Source: JASFRS01 sp050114795 (GTDB lineage: Bacteria > Pseudomonadota > Alphaproteobacteria > Sphingomonadales > CAKZYD01). Taken from it: a DNA stretch of 6,362 nucleotides. Location: contig JASFRS010000147.1 in the NCBI GenBank assembly GCA_050114795.1, forward strand, positions 1 through 6,362, written 5' to 3'. The position numbers and the translations under genes are program-made. The notes beneath the pieces were generated by a model. That model saw only the letters and a program-made list of their open reading frames with translations, was not told the origin of the DNA and did no database searches. This document shows, in pieces, positions 1-6,028 of this stretch. Numbering within the stretch: position 1 is the stretch's first letter; each line of letters opens with the position of its first letter.

Positions 1-830
1 TTATGACCTTCAAAATAACCGCGCGCGTTCAACATTTTATGGAAAGACCGCAGCCGATAAGCGGGAACCATCGCAACCAAATGATGCTCTAAATGGAAGC
101 TCACATTATTAGGCGCAATCAACAATCTCTCAATGAGGTTAGGGCGCACAGTTGCTGTATTCAATCGCGCGTCCTTGTCCAGGCGATTAGGCGCAATCCC
201 ATGTTCGCCAATCAGGCGAATGCGGGTGAGGACGGGAAAGATGCAGAAATAAGCCACATACCAAAGCGCCAAAGTCCAAAGTGCGCCCACGCTCCACAAA
301 ATCGCGCCCAGCACGATTGGGAAAGCGATGACCAGCCCGCGTTGTTTCATAGTCGCACGCTTCAGCATGATGAGTGTATCCCTGAATGCAGTGCGCCCTG
401 TCAGGTCGCGCAGTAATTTCCGTCGCAGGCTGTCTTTGGTGATCGGATAGGCTTGAACCAGCTTCAAATCCGGGTCTTTAGCAGTCCCGGCATGGGCATG
501 ATGGCCAAGGTGATAAGGCCGATAGGCATCATAAGACATATAAACCGGCCAGGCACAGAGCCAGCGGCCCACAAACATATTCACCCGTCTGGATGTGAAC
601 AGCGAATAATGGGCGCATTCATGCATCAATACCGCCAGACCCAATTGTCGCCCGCCGAGGATTAAAATAGCTGCCAATATCGTCAAAGGATTAGGCCATA
701 TAGCCGCCATTGCAAAGGCGCCTGCGATAAGGCCCCAATTGGCCCCCAACATCATCAGGGCGCGGATATTGGACCGCTGTGTCAGCGCCTTAATATCATC
801 ATGTGTGATTGGAATATCTCTGCCAATCAT
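1..830 (-). CDS. Membrane fatty-acid desaturase family protein (3' end beyond the window)
   Basis: This is an integral-membrane di-iron desaturase or hydroxylase of the FA_desaturase family; such enzymes use O2 and electrons from a partner to desaturate or hydroxylate acyl chains. I translated 276 residues from the ATG at 830. All three histidine boxes are present: HECAH (70-74), HLGHHAH (107-113) and HLEHH (246-250), plus RIRLIGEHG (204-211) ahead of the last box. Hydrophobic stretches lie near residues 23-66, 85-99 and 166-202, as expected for the four-helix core. The start is supported by GGAAAGG (838-844), 7 nt upstream. No stop occurs before the edge; families of this type are usually about 300-350 residues, so only a short tail should be missing. 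It follows the epoxide hydrolase on the same strand after 68 bp and may have its own promoter. The substrate cannot be read from the sequence; a carotenoid or other lipid hydroxylase is an alternative. The family call is secure. Confidence 0.9.
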   Translation of the reverse strand, partial: MIGRDIPITHDDIKALTQRSNIRALMMLGANWGLIAGAFAMAAIWPNPLTILAAILILGGRQLGLAVLMHECAHYSLFTSRRVNMFVGRWLCAWPVYMSYDAYRPYHLGHHAHAGTAKDPDLKLVQAYPITKDSLRRKLLRDLTGRTAFRDTLIMLKRATMKQRGLVIAFPIVLGAILWSVGALWTLALWYVAYFCIFPVLTRIRLIGEHGIAPNRLDKDARLNTATVRPNLIERLLIAPNNVSFHLEHHLVAMVPAYRLRSFHKMLNARGYFEGH

Positions 831-855
831 GGACTAACCTTTCCATTGGATTCTT

Positions 856-885
856 ATTATACACCGAAAAGTAGGTGATTTTGAA
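856..885 (-). promoter_or_regulatory. Candidate sigma-70 type promoter for the desaturase gene
   Basis: Read on the minus strand, the gap between the epoxide hydrolase and the desaturase holds a perfect -10 hexamer TATAAT (861-856) and, 18 nt further upstream, TTCAAA (885-880), which matches four of six bases of the -35 consensus TTGACA. Transcription would begin close to 849 and leave a leader of about 20 nt carrying the GGAAAGG ribosome site. This suggests that the desaturase can be transcribed apart from the genes upstream. The -35 is imperfect and the call rests on motif matching only. Confidence 0.4.
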
Positions 886-898
886 GAGAGTCCTGAAA

Positions 899-2035
899 TC
901 ATACCAAAGCCGCCACAAATTTCCGGATATCATTTAGAAATAATTCCGGCTCTTCCACACTCGCAAAATGGCCGCCACTTGGCATGTCTGTCCAATGCTG
1001 AACATTATAACCACGCTCAACCATAGTGCGTGGCGGGAAAGACAATAAGTCCTTGGGGAAATTCGCAACGCCAACCGGGACCTCGACTTTAGCCCCTTTA
1101 GGCATCGCAAACCCACCTTCTTCAAACAAGCCGCGATAAATCCAGCTTGCTGTGTTAAAGGAGCGGGTGGTGAGGTAAATCATGATATTGGCAAGCAGCC
1201 AATCCATATCAAAAAGCGGCTCGCCATCTTCACCCTTATCTACCCAGGAACAGAATTTTTCTGCGAGCCAAGCGGCCACACCCATAGGTGAATCCATCAT
1301 CGCAAAACCGAGACTTTGCGGTTTTGTCGCTTGAATTTGGAGATAAGCGGTTTCCATCTCACGGACGCGACTGGCACGACGCAACCAGCGCTTTTCTTCA
1401 TTCGTTTCAGGGTGTGAGTCCGCAACACTAAGACCATAGCCATTTAAATGAATGGCTATGACATTGGAGCTATCCAACCCAATCCAGGCCGAGATAAGGC
1501 AGCCCCAATCGCCCCCTTGAGCGATATAGCTGTCATAGCCTAACACATCGACCATCAGCTTATTATAAAGTCGCGCCACGCCCCGTGGCCCAATAGGTGC
1601 CTTGGGTTTATCTGACCAGGCATAGCCGGGGAGCGATGGTGTCACCACATGGAAGGCCGGGAGACTCTCATCTTCGGGCTCGCACAAGCGGTCAAGCAAA
1701 TGCGTAAATTCCAGCACAGAGCCCGGCCAGCCATGGCTGATAAGCAGAGGTTGCGCATCGGCCCTGGAACTGCGCCGGTGGATGAAATGGAGATGAAAGC
1801 CGTCTTCTACTTCAGCCCGAAAATGGGGGTGGCTGTTCAGTTTTTCAACCGCAGCTTCCCAGTCAAAACCTTCTAACCAGCGCTTTTGTAGGGCCTGCAT
1901 ATATTTTCGATTGGCCCCATAAAGCCAACCGGCATTCTCCGGTTCTTCAAACCAGCGATAATCTGCGACCCGCTCCCTAATCCAGCTGACTTCCTCAGCG
2001 CAGACTGGGACTTGAAACTGCTGGATGTCCGTCAT
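899..2035 (-). CDS. Epoxide hydrolase (EHN domain plus alpha/beta hydrolase), microsomal EH-like
   Basis: It hydrolyses epoxides to vicinal diols through a covalent Asp-ester intermediate. The 378 residues match the family's full length. An N-terminal EHN-type region covers about 1-110 and the alpha/beta-hydrolase fold with its cap follows. Visible catalytic parts are the oxyanion-hole motif HGWPGS (101-106), the nucleophile D176 in GGDWG, the two epoxide-polarising tyrosines Y231 (AYLQIQATKP) and Y300 (ASWIYRG), the acid D329 in FPKDLL, and H356 in SGGHFASVEEPE. These correspond to the D/Y/Y/acid/H set of mammalian microsomal and Aspergillus epoxide hydrolases, so the enzyme should be active. 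There is no signal peptide, so it is probably cytoplasmic. Its ATG overlaps the GMC gene's stop as ATGA (2035-2032), and no strong ribosome site is present, which implies translational coupling. The substrate is unknown; lipid, terpene or xenobiotic epoxides are all possible. Confidence 0.93.
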   Translation of the reverse strand: MTDIQQFQVPVCAEEVSWIRERVADYRWFEEPENAGWLYGANRKYMQALQKRWLEGFDWEAAVEKLNSHPHFRAEVEDGFHLHFIHRRSSRADAQPLLISHGWPGSVLEFTHLLDRLCEPEDESLPAFHVVTPSLPGYAWSDKPKAPIGPRGVARLYNKLMVDVLGYDSYIAQGGDWGCLISAWIGLDSSNVIAIHLNGYGLSVADSHPETNEEKRWLRRASRVREMETAYLQIQATKPQSLGFAMMDSPMGVAAWLAEKFCSWVDKGEDGEPLFDMDWLLANIMIYLTTRSFNTASWIYRGLFEEGGFAMPKGAKVEVPVGVANFPKDLLSFPPRTMVERGYNVQHWTDMPSGGHFASVEEPELFLNDIRKFVAALV

Positions 2036-3648
2036 GCAGCGGCCTGTGCTTTTGCGTCATTCAAAATCATGACAGCGGCTTTTTCCGCAATTACCACCGT
2101 TGGTGCATTGGTATTGCCGGACACAAGTGCTGGCATGATTGACGCATCAACAACGCGCAGCCCCTCAACCCCTTTAACCTTCAGACTAGGGTCAACAACG
2201 GCCATATCATCTACGCCCATTTTACAAGTGCCAACCGGATGATAGATGGTTTCCGCAGCTTCTCTTATGGCAGCATCCAATGCATCATCATCATCAACAT
2301 CGACATTCGGCCATAATTCCTGACCGCGATATTCTTTAAAGGCGTCCTGTTGCATGATTTTATATGTCATGCGCAATCCTTCACGCAGCACTTCTAAATC
2401 ATTGGGCGCACTTAGATATTTCGGGTCAATAATGGCCGGGTCCTGCGGATTGGAAGATTGGAGGCGAATTTCGCCGCGGCTTTCCGGGCGAAGCTGACAG
2501 ACATGCACTTGGAAGCCATGTTCCGTCGACAATTCCGCCCCATGGGCACGCCCCCAGGCAGTCATGAAATGAAGCTGAATATCAGGGGCTACAACATCCG
2601 GGCGCGTTTTCAAAAACGCACCCGCCGGTGTCGGCATATAACGTCCCGCGCCACTACGGTTAAACAGCCATTGCAGCAAGACGATGGGCGACTTCCAGAA
2701 TTTGACATTATCATTGGTCGTCACCGGCTTGGTGCACAGCCATTGCAGAATGACGTCCAAATGGTCTTGCAGATTTTGACCCACACCGGGGCTATTGACC
2801 TTGATTTCAATGCCGTGTTTTTTCAGCTCATCTTCAGGGCCAATGCCAGACAGCATGAGGATTTGCGGGGAATTGATTGCGCCACCGCAGACCAGCGTCT
2901 CCCGCGACGCTTTCAAATCCTGCACCTTACCCCCGACCTTCACCCGCACGCCTTGAGCGCGGCCATTTTCAATCAGGAGTTTTTCCACCAGCGCATCAGT
3001 CAAAATATGAAGGTTTGAGCGGTCTTTGATGGGGTCGAGATAGCCACGCGAAACAGACCAGCGTTCGCCTTCATGAATGGTGCAGTCATAGGCACCCACG
3101 CCTTCCATCTGCGCGCCATTGAAATCATTAGTTTCGTCAAAGCCAGCGTCTTTACCCGCATCAATAAAGGTTTGGACTAATGGATTGGGGCTGATGTCGC
3201 GGGAAACACGTAGTGGCCCACCACCTCCATGGAATTCGCTTTCGCCCAATTGGTGCGTTTCTGACGATTTAAAGAATGGAAAGACATCATCCCAAGACCA
3301 GCCATTGCAGCCCATCTGCGCCCAGCGGTCATAGTCAGACCCATGGCCGCGAATATAGACCATACCATTGATGCTGGAAGACCCGCCAAGCACCTTACCA
3401 CGCGGCCAATACATGGGGCGGTCATTTAAATGTTTTTGCGGGGCCGTCCAATAATCCCAATTAAATTTGGATTCACCAGGCGGTATAAGTTTCATAATGC
3501 CTGCTGGCATTTTAATAAAAACGGATTTATCGGCACTTCCGGCTTCAATAAGCAAAACCTTGTTTTGGGGGTCTGCACTTAATCTATTGGCTAAAACGCA
3601 CCCGGCTGAGCCTGCGCCAACAATGATATAATCAAAATCCGCCTGCAT
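2032..3648 (-). CDS. GMC-family FAD alcohol dehydrogenase (AlkJ / choline-dehydrogenase type)
   Basis: A glucose-methanol-choline flavoprotein that oxidises a primary alcohol to an aldehyde. From the chosen start it has 538 residues, normal for the family. In order: the FAD-binding GAGSAG (11-16) in an N-terminal DYIIVGAGSAGCVLANRLS block, GMC signature 1 around GKVLGGSSSINGMVY (84-98), signature 2 GAINSPQILMLSGIGP (256-271), YHPVGTCKMG (469-478) with catalytic H470, and SGNTNAPT (510-517), where N514 takes the place of the second catalytic residue. From memory, the text resembles Pseudomonas AlkJ more closely than true choline dehydrogenase, so a medium-chain or other hydrophobic alcohol is the better guess; the substrate is not proven. 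I chose the ATG at 3648 because family members begin a few residues before DYIIVGAG and GGGGAGAG lies at 3658-3665. The frame could extend to a TTG at 3690, adding 14 charged residues without family support. It is translationally coupled to the epoxide hydrolase and divergent from the lipoprotein gene. Confidence 0.95.
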   Translation of the reverse strand: MQADFDYIIVGAGSAGCVLANRLSADPQNKVLLIEAGSADKSVFIKMPAGIMKLIPPGESKFNWDYWTAPQKHLNDRPMYWPRGKVLGGSSSINGMVYIRGHGSDYDRWAQMGCNGWSWDDVFPFFKSSETHQLGESEFHGGGGPLRVSRDISPNPLVQTFIDAGKDAGFDETNDFNGAQMEGVGAYDCTIHEGERWSVSRGYLDPIKDRSNLHILTDALVEKLLIENGRAQGVRVKVGGKVQDLKASRETLVCGGAINSPQILMLSGIGPEDELKKHGIEIKVNSPGVGQNLQDHLDVILQWLCTKPVTTNDNVKFWKSPIVLLQWLFNRSGAGRYMPTPAGAFLKTRPDVVAPDIQLHFMTAWGRAHGAELSTEHGFQVHVCQLRPESRGEIRLQSSNPQDPAIIDPKYLSAPNDLEVLREGLRMTYKIMQQDAFKEYRGQELWPNVDVDDDDALDAAIREAAETIYHPVGTCKMGVDDMAVVDPSLKVKGVEGLRVVDASIMPALVSGNTNAPTVVIAEKAAVMILNDAKAQAAA

Positions 3649-3657
3649 GATGAACAA

Positions 3658-3665
3658 CTCTCCCC
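3658..3665 (-). promoter_or_regulatory. Ribosome binding site deciding the GMC start
   Basis: On the minus strand, GGGGAGAG ends 9 nt before the ATG at 3648. This supports that ATG over the in-frame TTG at 3690. For the longer reading this purine run would lie inside the coding sequence. Confidence 0.5.
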
Positions 3666-3763
3666 GTAACTTCTCGTTTTCTTTTCTCAATTACATGTAT
3701 ATGTCTGCATGAGCTTTGGGCATAGCTTGGTCCGATTAGGGCGAGAGTACAAGTCTGGAATTT

Positions 3764-3767
3764 GGAG
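3764..3767 (+). promoter_or_regulatory. Ribosome binding site deciding the lipoprotein start
   Basis: GGAG lies 7 nt before the ATG at 3775, the optimal distance. It favours that start over the upstream in-frame ATG at 3709, which would put 22 polar residues ahead of the signal peptide. The next ATG at 3784 is closer to the hydrophobic core and is a possible alternative. Confidence 0.6.
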
Positions 3768-3774
3768 AACCCCT

Positions 3775-5220
3775 ATGCAGGGAATGGGCCGCTTTTTGAT
3801 ATTCACAGCTTTCGCACTGCTATTATCGGCATGCGGGGACGAAAAAGGTGCCCAGGTAGCTAAAGCCCCACCTCCAAATGTCATTTATATCGTTGCTAAT
3901 GACTTGGGCTTATCTCATGTCAGCGCTTATGGTGGTGTTGTGCCAACGCCAAATATCGACAGCCTGGCAAGGGACGGTGTTCTCTTTAAATCTGCTTATG
4001 CGGCCTCTCCTAATGCCGCACCTTCACGCGCTGCTTTGATGACTGGGCGCTATCCCGTCCGTTTCGGCTTTGAATATGACAATGAACCGGCTGACCGGGC
4101 GTTGAGACAGGGGCTGGGATTAAGCCCGGATGAAACGACTATCGCAGAGTTGCTTAAAGGTCAGGGTTATAAAACCGCCGCTGTCGGCATTTGGCAATTA
4201 GGCTTGCTGCGTGAACATTACCCAACATTGCGAGGCTTTGATTATTTTTACGGCGTCCGAACGGGGCATACACCTGCCTTACGGCCTAGCGCTGAAGATT
4301 TTATTCATGCGCCAAGCAAGGATTACCCCATCTCTCCAACACGCTCCCGCCGCAATAGTGTGATGGAAGGCATGCCACCGCGGCAAATTCTAAACGATGA
4401 TGTGCTCCTTAGTGATGATTTGGCAAATCAGGCTGTGAGAGTTATTGAAAGCCACGCTGCACAAACACCGTTTTTTCTCTATTACGGCTTAAACGCCCCG
4501 CACACGCCTCTTATCACAACCTCAAAATATTATGACCGCTTCGCGCATATTGAAAACCATCAAGAGCGAGTCTATGCAGCAATGGTTTCAGCCGTTGATG
4601 ACGCTGTGGGCCGGGTTCTTGATGCGCTTAAACGCACGGGCCTGGATAAGAACACTTTAGTCGTTTTTACATCCGTTGCGGGGTGTGACCCTGCCTCCGG
4701 TCAATGCGGTTGCACAATTGCCAAGGGCGGTAAAGGTAGTGTTTTTGAAGGTGGCGTGAAGATGCCTCTGCTTATGCGCTGGCCCTTAGCCCTTCCAGCG
4801 GGGCAAGTTTATGACAAGCCCGTAAGCCTTATGGATGTCACAGCAACTGTAGTATCTGTTCAAAAACATCGTTCAGCTTATGGCATCTTCTTTGACGGTG
4901 TTGACTTGCGCCCCTATTTGAAAGACCCAGCGCGTGAGCCTCATAAAGTGCTTTACTGGGTCAGTCGCCCGATTTTCGCAGCGATGGAAGACGGGTATAA
5001 GCTCATTTATGACGACAGTGGTCGCTTACAAGCACAGCTTTATAATATCGAAGAAGATCCTCTTGAGCGTGAGGATTTAGCAGGTCGTCGTTTGGAGAAA
5101 GTCCTTCAACTCCGCAGTCGAATTGACCCCTGGCGGTCCGAGATTTCACAACCGTCATGGCAGCCACAAAGCATTGATTTGGTTGAAATGTGTGGGGATG
5201 AAACGCTTGTGGCGCGTTAA
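3775..5220 (+). CDS. Sulfatase-family lipoprotein with a degenerate active site (probable pseudoenzyme)
   Basis: The 481 residues have the complete sulfatase (alkaline-phosphatase superfamily) layout but probably not sulfatase activity. A lipoprotein signal MGRFLIFTAFALLLSAC ends in lipobox LSAC with C20; G21 and D22 follow, so outer-membrane sorting is plausible. The fold runs from PNVIYIVANDLG (34-45) to the C-terminal LYNIEEDPLEREDLA (422-436). Against human arylsulfatase A sites, retained are D43 (D30), R85 (R73), H243 (H229, in APHTPL) and K320 (K302, in GGKGS). Changed are D29 to N42, the formylglycine C69 to A81 (AAPSR instead of CxPSR), K123 and H125 to I139 and Q141 (GIWQLG instead of GKWHLG), and D281-N282 to V301-A302 (FTSVAG instead of FTSDNG). 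A loop with C304, C311 and C313 follows. The frame is long and unbroken, arguing for a selected non-catalytic or altered role such as ligand binding. It stands alone on the plus strand, divergent from the GMC gene. Confidence 0.9.
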   Translation: MQGMGRFLIFTAFALLLSACGDEKGAQVAKAPPPNVIYIVANDLGLSHVSAYGGVVPTPNIDSLARDGVLFKSAYAASPNAAPSRAALMTGRYPVRFGFEYDNEPADRALRQGLGLSPDETTIAELLKGQGYKTAAVGIWQLGLLREHYPTLRGFDYFYGVRTGHTPALRPSAEDFIHAPSKDYPISPTRSRRNSVMEGMPPRQILNDDVLLSDDLANQAVRVIESHAAQTPFFLYYGLNAPHTPLITTSKYYDRFAHIENHQERVYAAMVSAVDDAVGRVLDALKRTGLDKNTLVVFTSVAGCDPASGQCGCTIAKGGKGSVFEGGVKMPLLMRWPLALPAGQVYDKPVSLMDVTATVVSVQKHRSAYGIFFDGVDLRPYLKDPAREPHKVLYWVSRPIFAAMEDGYKLIYDDSGRLQAQLYNIEEDPLEREDLAGRRLEKVLQLRSRIDPWRSEISQPSWQPQSIDLVEMCGDETLVAR

Positions 5221-5232
5221 GCACCACAAGCG
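5204..5232. terminator. Hairpin in the convergent gap, probable bidirectional terminator
   Basis: CGCTTGTGG (5204-5212) and CCACAAGCG (5224-5232) are perfect 9-bp inverted arms around an 11-nt spacer. Two more pairs can form inside after one mismatch, leaving a GTTAA loop. The left arm contains the last sense codons of the lipoprotein gene and the loop contains its stop; the right arm ends 9 bp before the stop of the opposing SDR gene. Neither side has a strong T run (the minus side has only TTTCATC), so it is not a textbook intrinsic terminator. It may instead act as an mRNA 3'-end stabiliser. Confidence 0.55.
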
Positions 5233-5241
5233 CATATTCAA

Positions 5242-6018
5242 TCAAACAGTTGTCGCCAGTCCCCCATCGACGGGGATGGTTGTACCTGTGACATAGGCAC
5301 CTGCCTTGGATGAAAGATAGATTGCAACGCCCGCCATATCTTCCGGCACACCAATTCGATTACGCGGAACAGAGGCTTTAATCATATCACCTGCAGCGGC
5401 TAGAGTTGCCGCCATCATCTTTGATTCAAAAGGACCAGGCGCAATCGCATTCACTGTCATATTTTTAGGTGCCAGGAATTTCGCCATCATTTTAGTGAGG
5501 TGGATAACCGCCGCCTTACTGGCCGCATAGCTATAGGTTTCCAGGCTGGAGACATGCATGCCGTCAACGCTGGCCACATTTATGACACGCGCCGGATCTT
5601 CATGACTGGCTGCGGCTTCCATAAGCTTACCCAGCTTCTGTGTAAGGAAGAAAATCGGCTTTACATTCACATTCATGATTTTATCCCAGCCATCTTCCGG
5701 GAAATCATAAAAAGATGCGCCCCAGGTTGCCCCGGCGTTATTGACCAGGATGTCGAGCTTTTCTTCCTTCTCTTTGATATAATCAGCGAGGCGCTCAATT
5801 TCCGCCATCGAAGATAAATCACCGGGAATGGAGATACATTCACCATATTGAGAGAGTTCTTTGGCGGCCATGTCGCAAGCTTCAGCCTTGCGAGCAGTGA
5901 TATAGACCTTCACGCCATTTTCCACGAGGCCACGGGCAATCATATAGCCGATGCCTCGTGATCCGCCTGTGACTAGCGCGGTTTTGCCTTTTACGGAAAA
6001 TAAGTCTTCAATCTTCAT
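5242..6018 (-). CDS. Short-chain dehydrogenase/reductase, RhlG-like, probably NADPH-dependent
   Basis: A classical SDR of 258 residues, full length. Cofactor motif TGGSRGIG (17-24), GDL (66-68) binding the adenine, NNAG (93-96), and the tetrad N118, S150 (INVAS), Y164 and K168 (YAASK) are all present, followed by the PG motif of IAPGPF (192-197) and a C-terminal TGTTIPVDGG typical of classical SDRs. R43 after the second strand (YITARKAEA) suggests NADP(H). From memory the sequence, including the NNAGATWGA and DPARVINVASVDG stretches, resembles Pseudomonas RhlG, a 3-ketoacyl reductase-like protein. The likely reaction is therefore reduction of a ketone or 3-oxoacyl group or the reverse, but the substrate is not established. 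It starts 10 bp after the dehalogenase stop, with a modest purine-rich ribosome site (GAGAGTAGAGAC), so the two are surely co-transcribed. It is probably cytoplasmic and converges on the lipoprotein gene with a 21-bp gap. Confidence 0.94.
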   Translation of the reverse strand: MKIEDLFSVKGKTALVTGGSRGIGYMIARGLVENGVKVYITARKAEACDMAAKELSQYGECISIPGDLSSMAEIERLADYIKEKEEKLDILVNNAGATWGASFYDFPEDGWDKIMNVNVKPIFFLTQKLGKLMEAAASHEDPARVINVASVDGMHVSSLETYSYAASKAAVIHLTKMMAKFLAPKNMTVNAIAPGPFESKMMAATLAAAGDMIKASVPRNRIGVPEDMAGVAIYLSSKAGAYVTGTTIPVDGGLATTV

Positions 6019-6028
6019 GTCTCTACTC

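Larger units (their letters stand above)
3649..3774. promoter_or_regulatory. Divergent intergenic control region with a small palindrome
   Basis: This 126-bp gap separates the divergent GMC and lipoprotein genes and must hold both promoters. No strong -35/-10 pair stands out on either strand; TGTAAT (3696-3691, minus) is a five-of-six -10 match without a convincing -35. The perfect 8-bp palindrome TACATGTA (3692-3699) sits inside a looser 12-bp inverted repeat, ACATGTATATGT (3693-3704, 10 of 12 positions symmetrical). It lies near the middle and could be an operator shared by both genes. Such short AT-rich palindromes also arise by chance, so the operator idea is weak, while the region's role as promoter DNA is likely from position. 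Confidence 0.4.

Noticed and set aside
93..665. Plus-strand open frames of 107 and 70 codons at 93-416 and 453-665
   Set aside because: They lie antisense to the desaturase, whose three histidine boxes are read on the minus strand; their proteins are low in hydrophobic order and resemble no family.
1..830. The desaturase as an AlkB-type alkane hydroxylase
   Set aside because: AlkB has longer, different boxes (EHxxGHH and NYxEHYG); this protein has HECAH, HLGHHAH and HLEHH, typical of fatty-acid desaturases.
2458..3018. Plus-strand open frame of 186 codons
   Set aside because: It is antisense to the GMC gene, whose signature motifs cover the same bases; the product is rich in Arg, His and Gln, as expected of a shadow frame.
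3649..3690. Longer GMC protein starting at a TTG at 3690
   Set aside because: The extra 14 residues are charged and outside the family's N-terminus, the codon is TTG, and a purine-rich ribosome site lies just before the ATG at 3648.
3709..3774. Longer lipoprotein starting at the ATG at 3709
   Set aside because: It would put 22 polar residues before the signal peptide, which normally starts the protein; GGAG 7 nt before 3775 supports the shorter form.
3775..5220. The sulfatase-like gene as a decaying pseudogene
   Set aside because: There is no frameshift or internal stop over 481 codons, the signal peptide and C-terminal motifs are intact, and changes concentrate at catalytic positions. Not fully excluded without a comparison of relatives.
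5500..5817. Plus-strand open frame of 105 codons
   Set aside because: It is antisense to the SDR core, including NNAG and the Ser-Tyr-Lys region; no family resemblance.
5242..6018. The SDR as a halohydrin dehalogenase, which would fit between the dehalogenase and the epoxide hydrolase
   Set aside because: Halohydrin dehalogenases have a Ser-Tyr-Arg triad and have lost the nucleotide-binding glycine motif; here YAASK has Lys and TGGSRGIG is intact.
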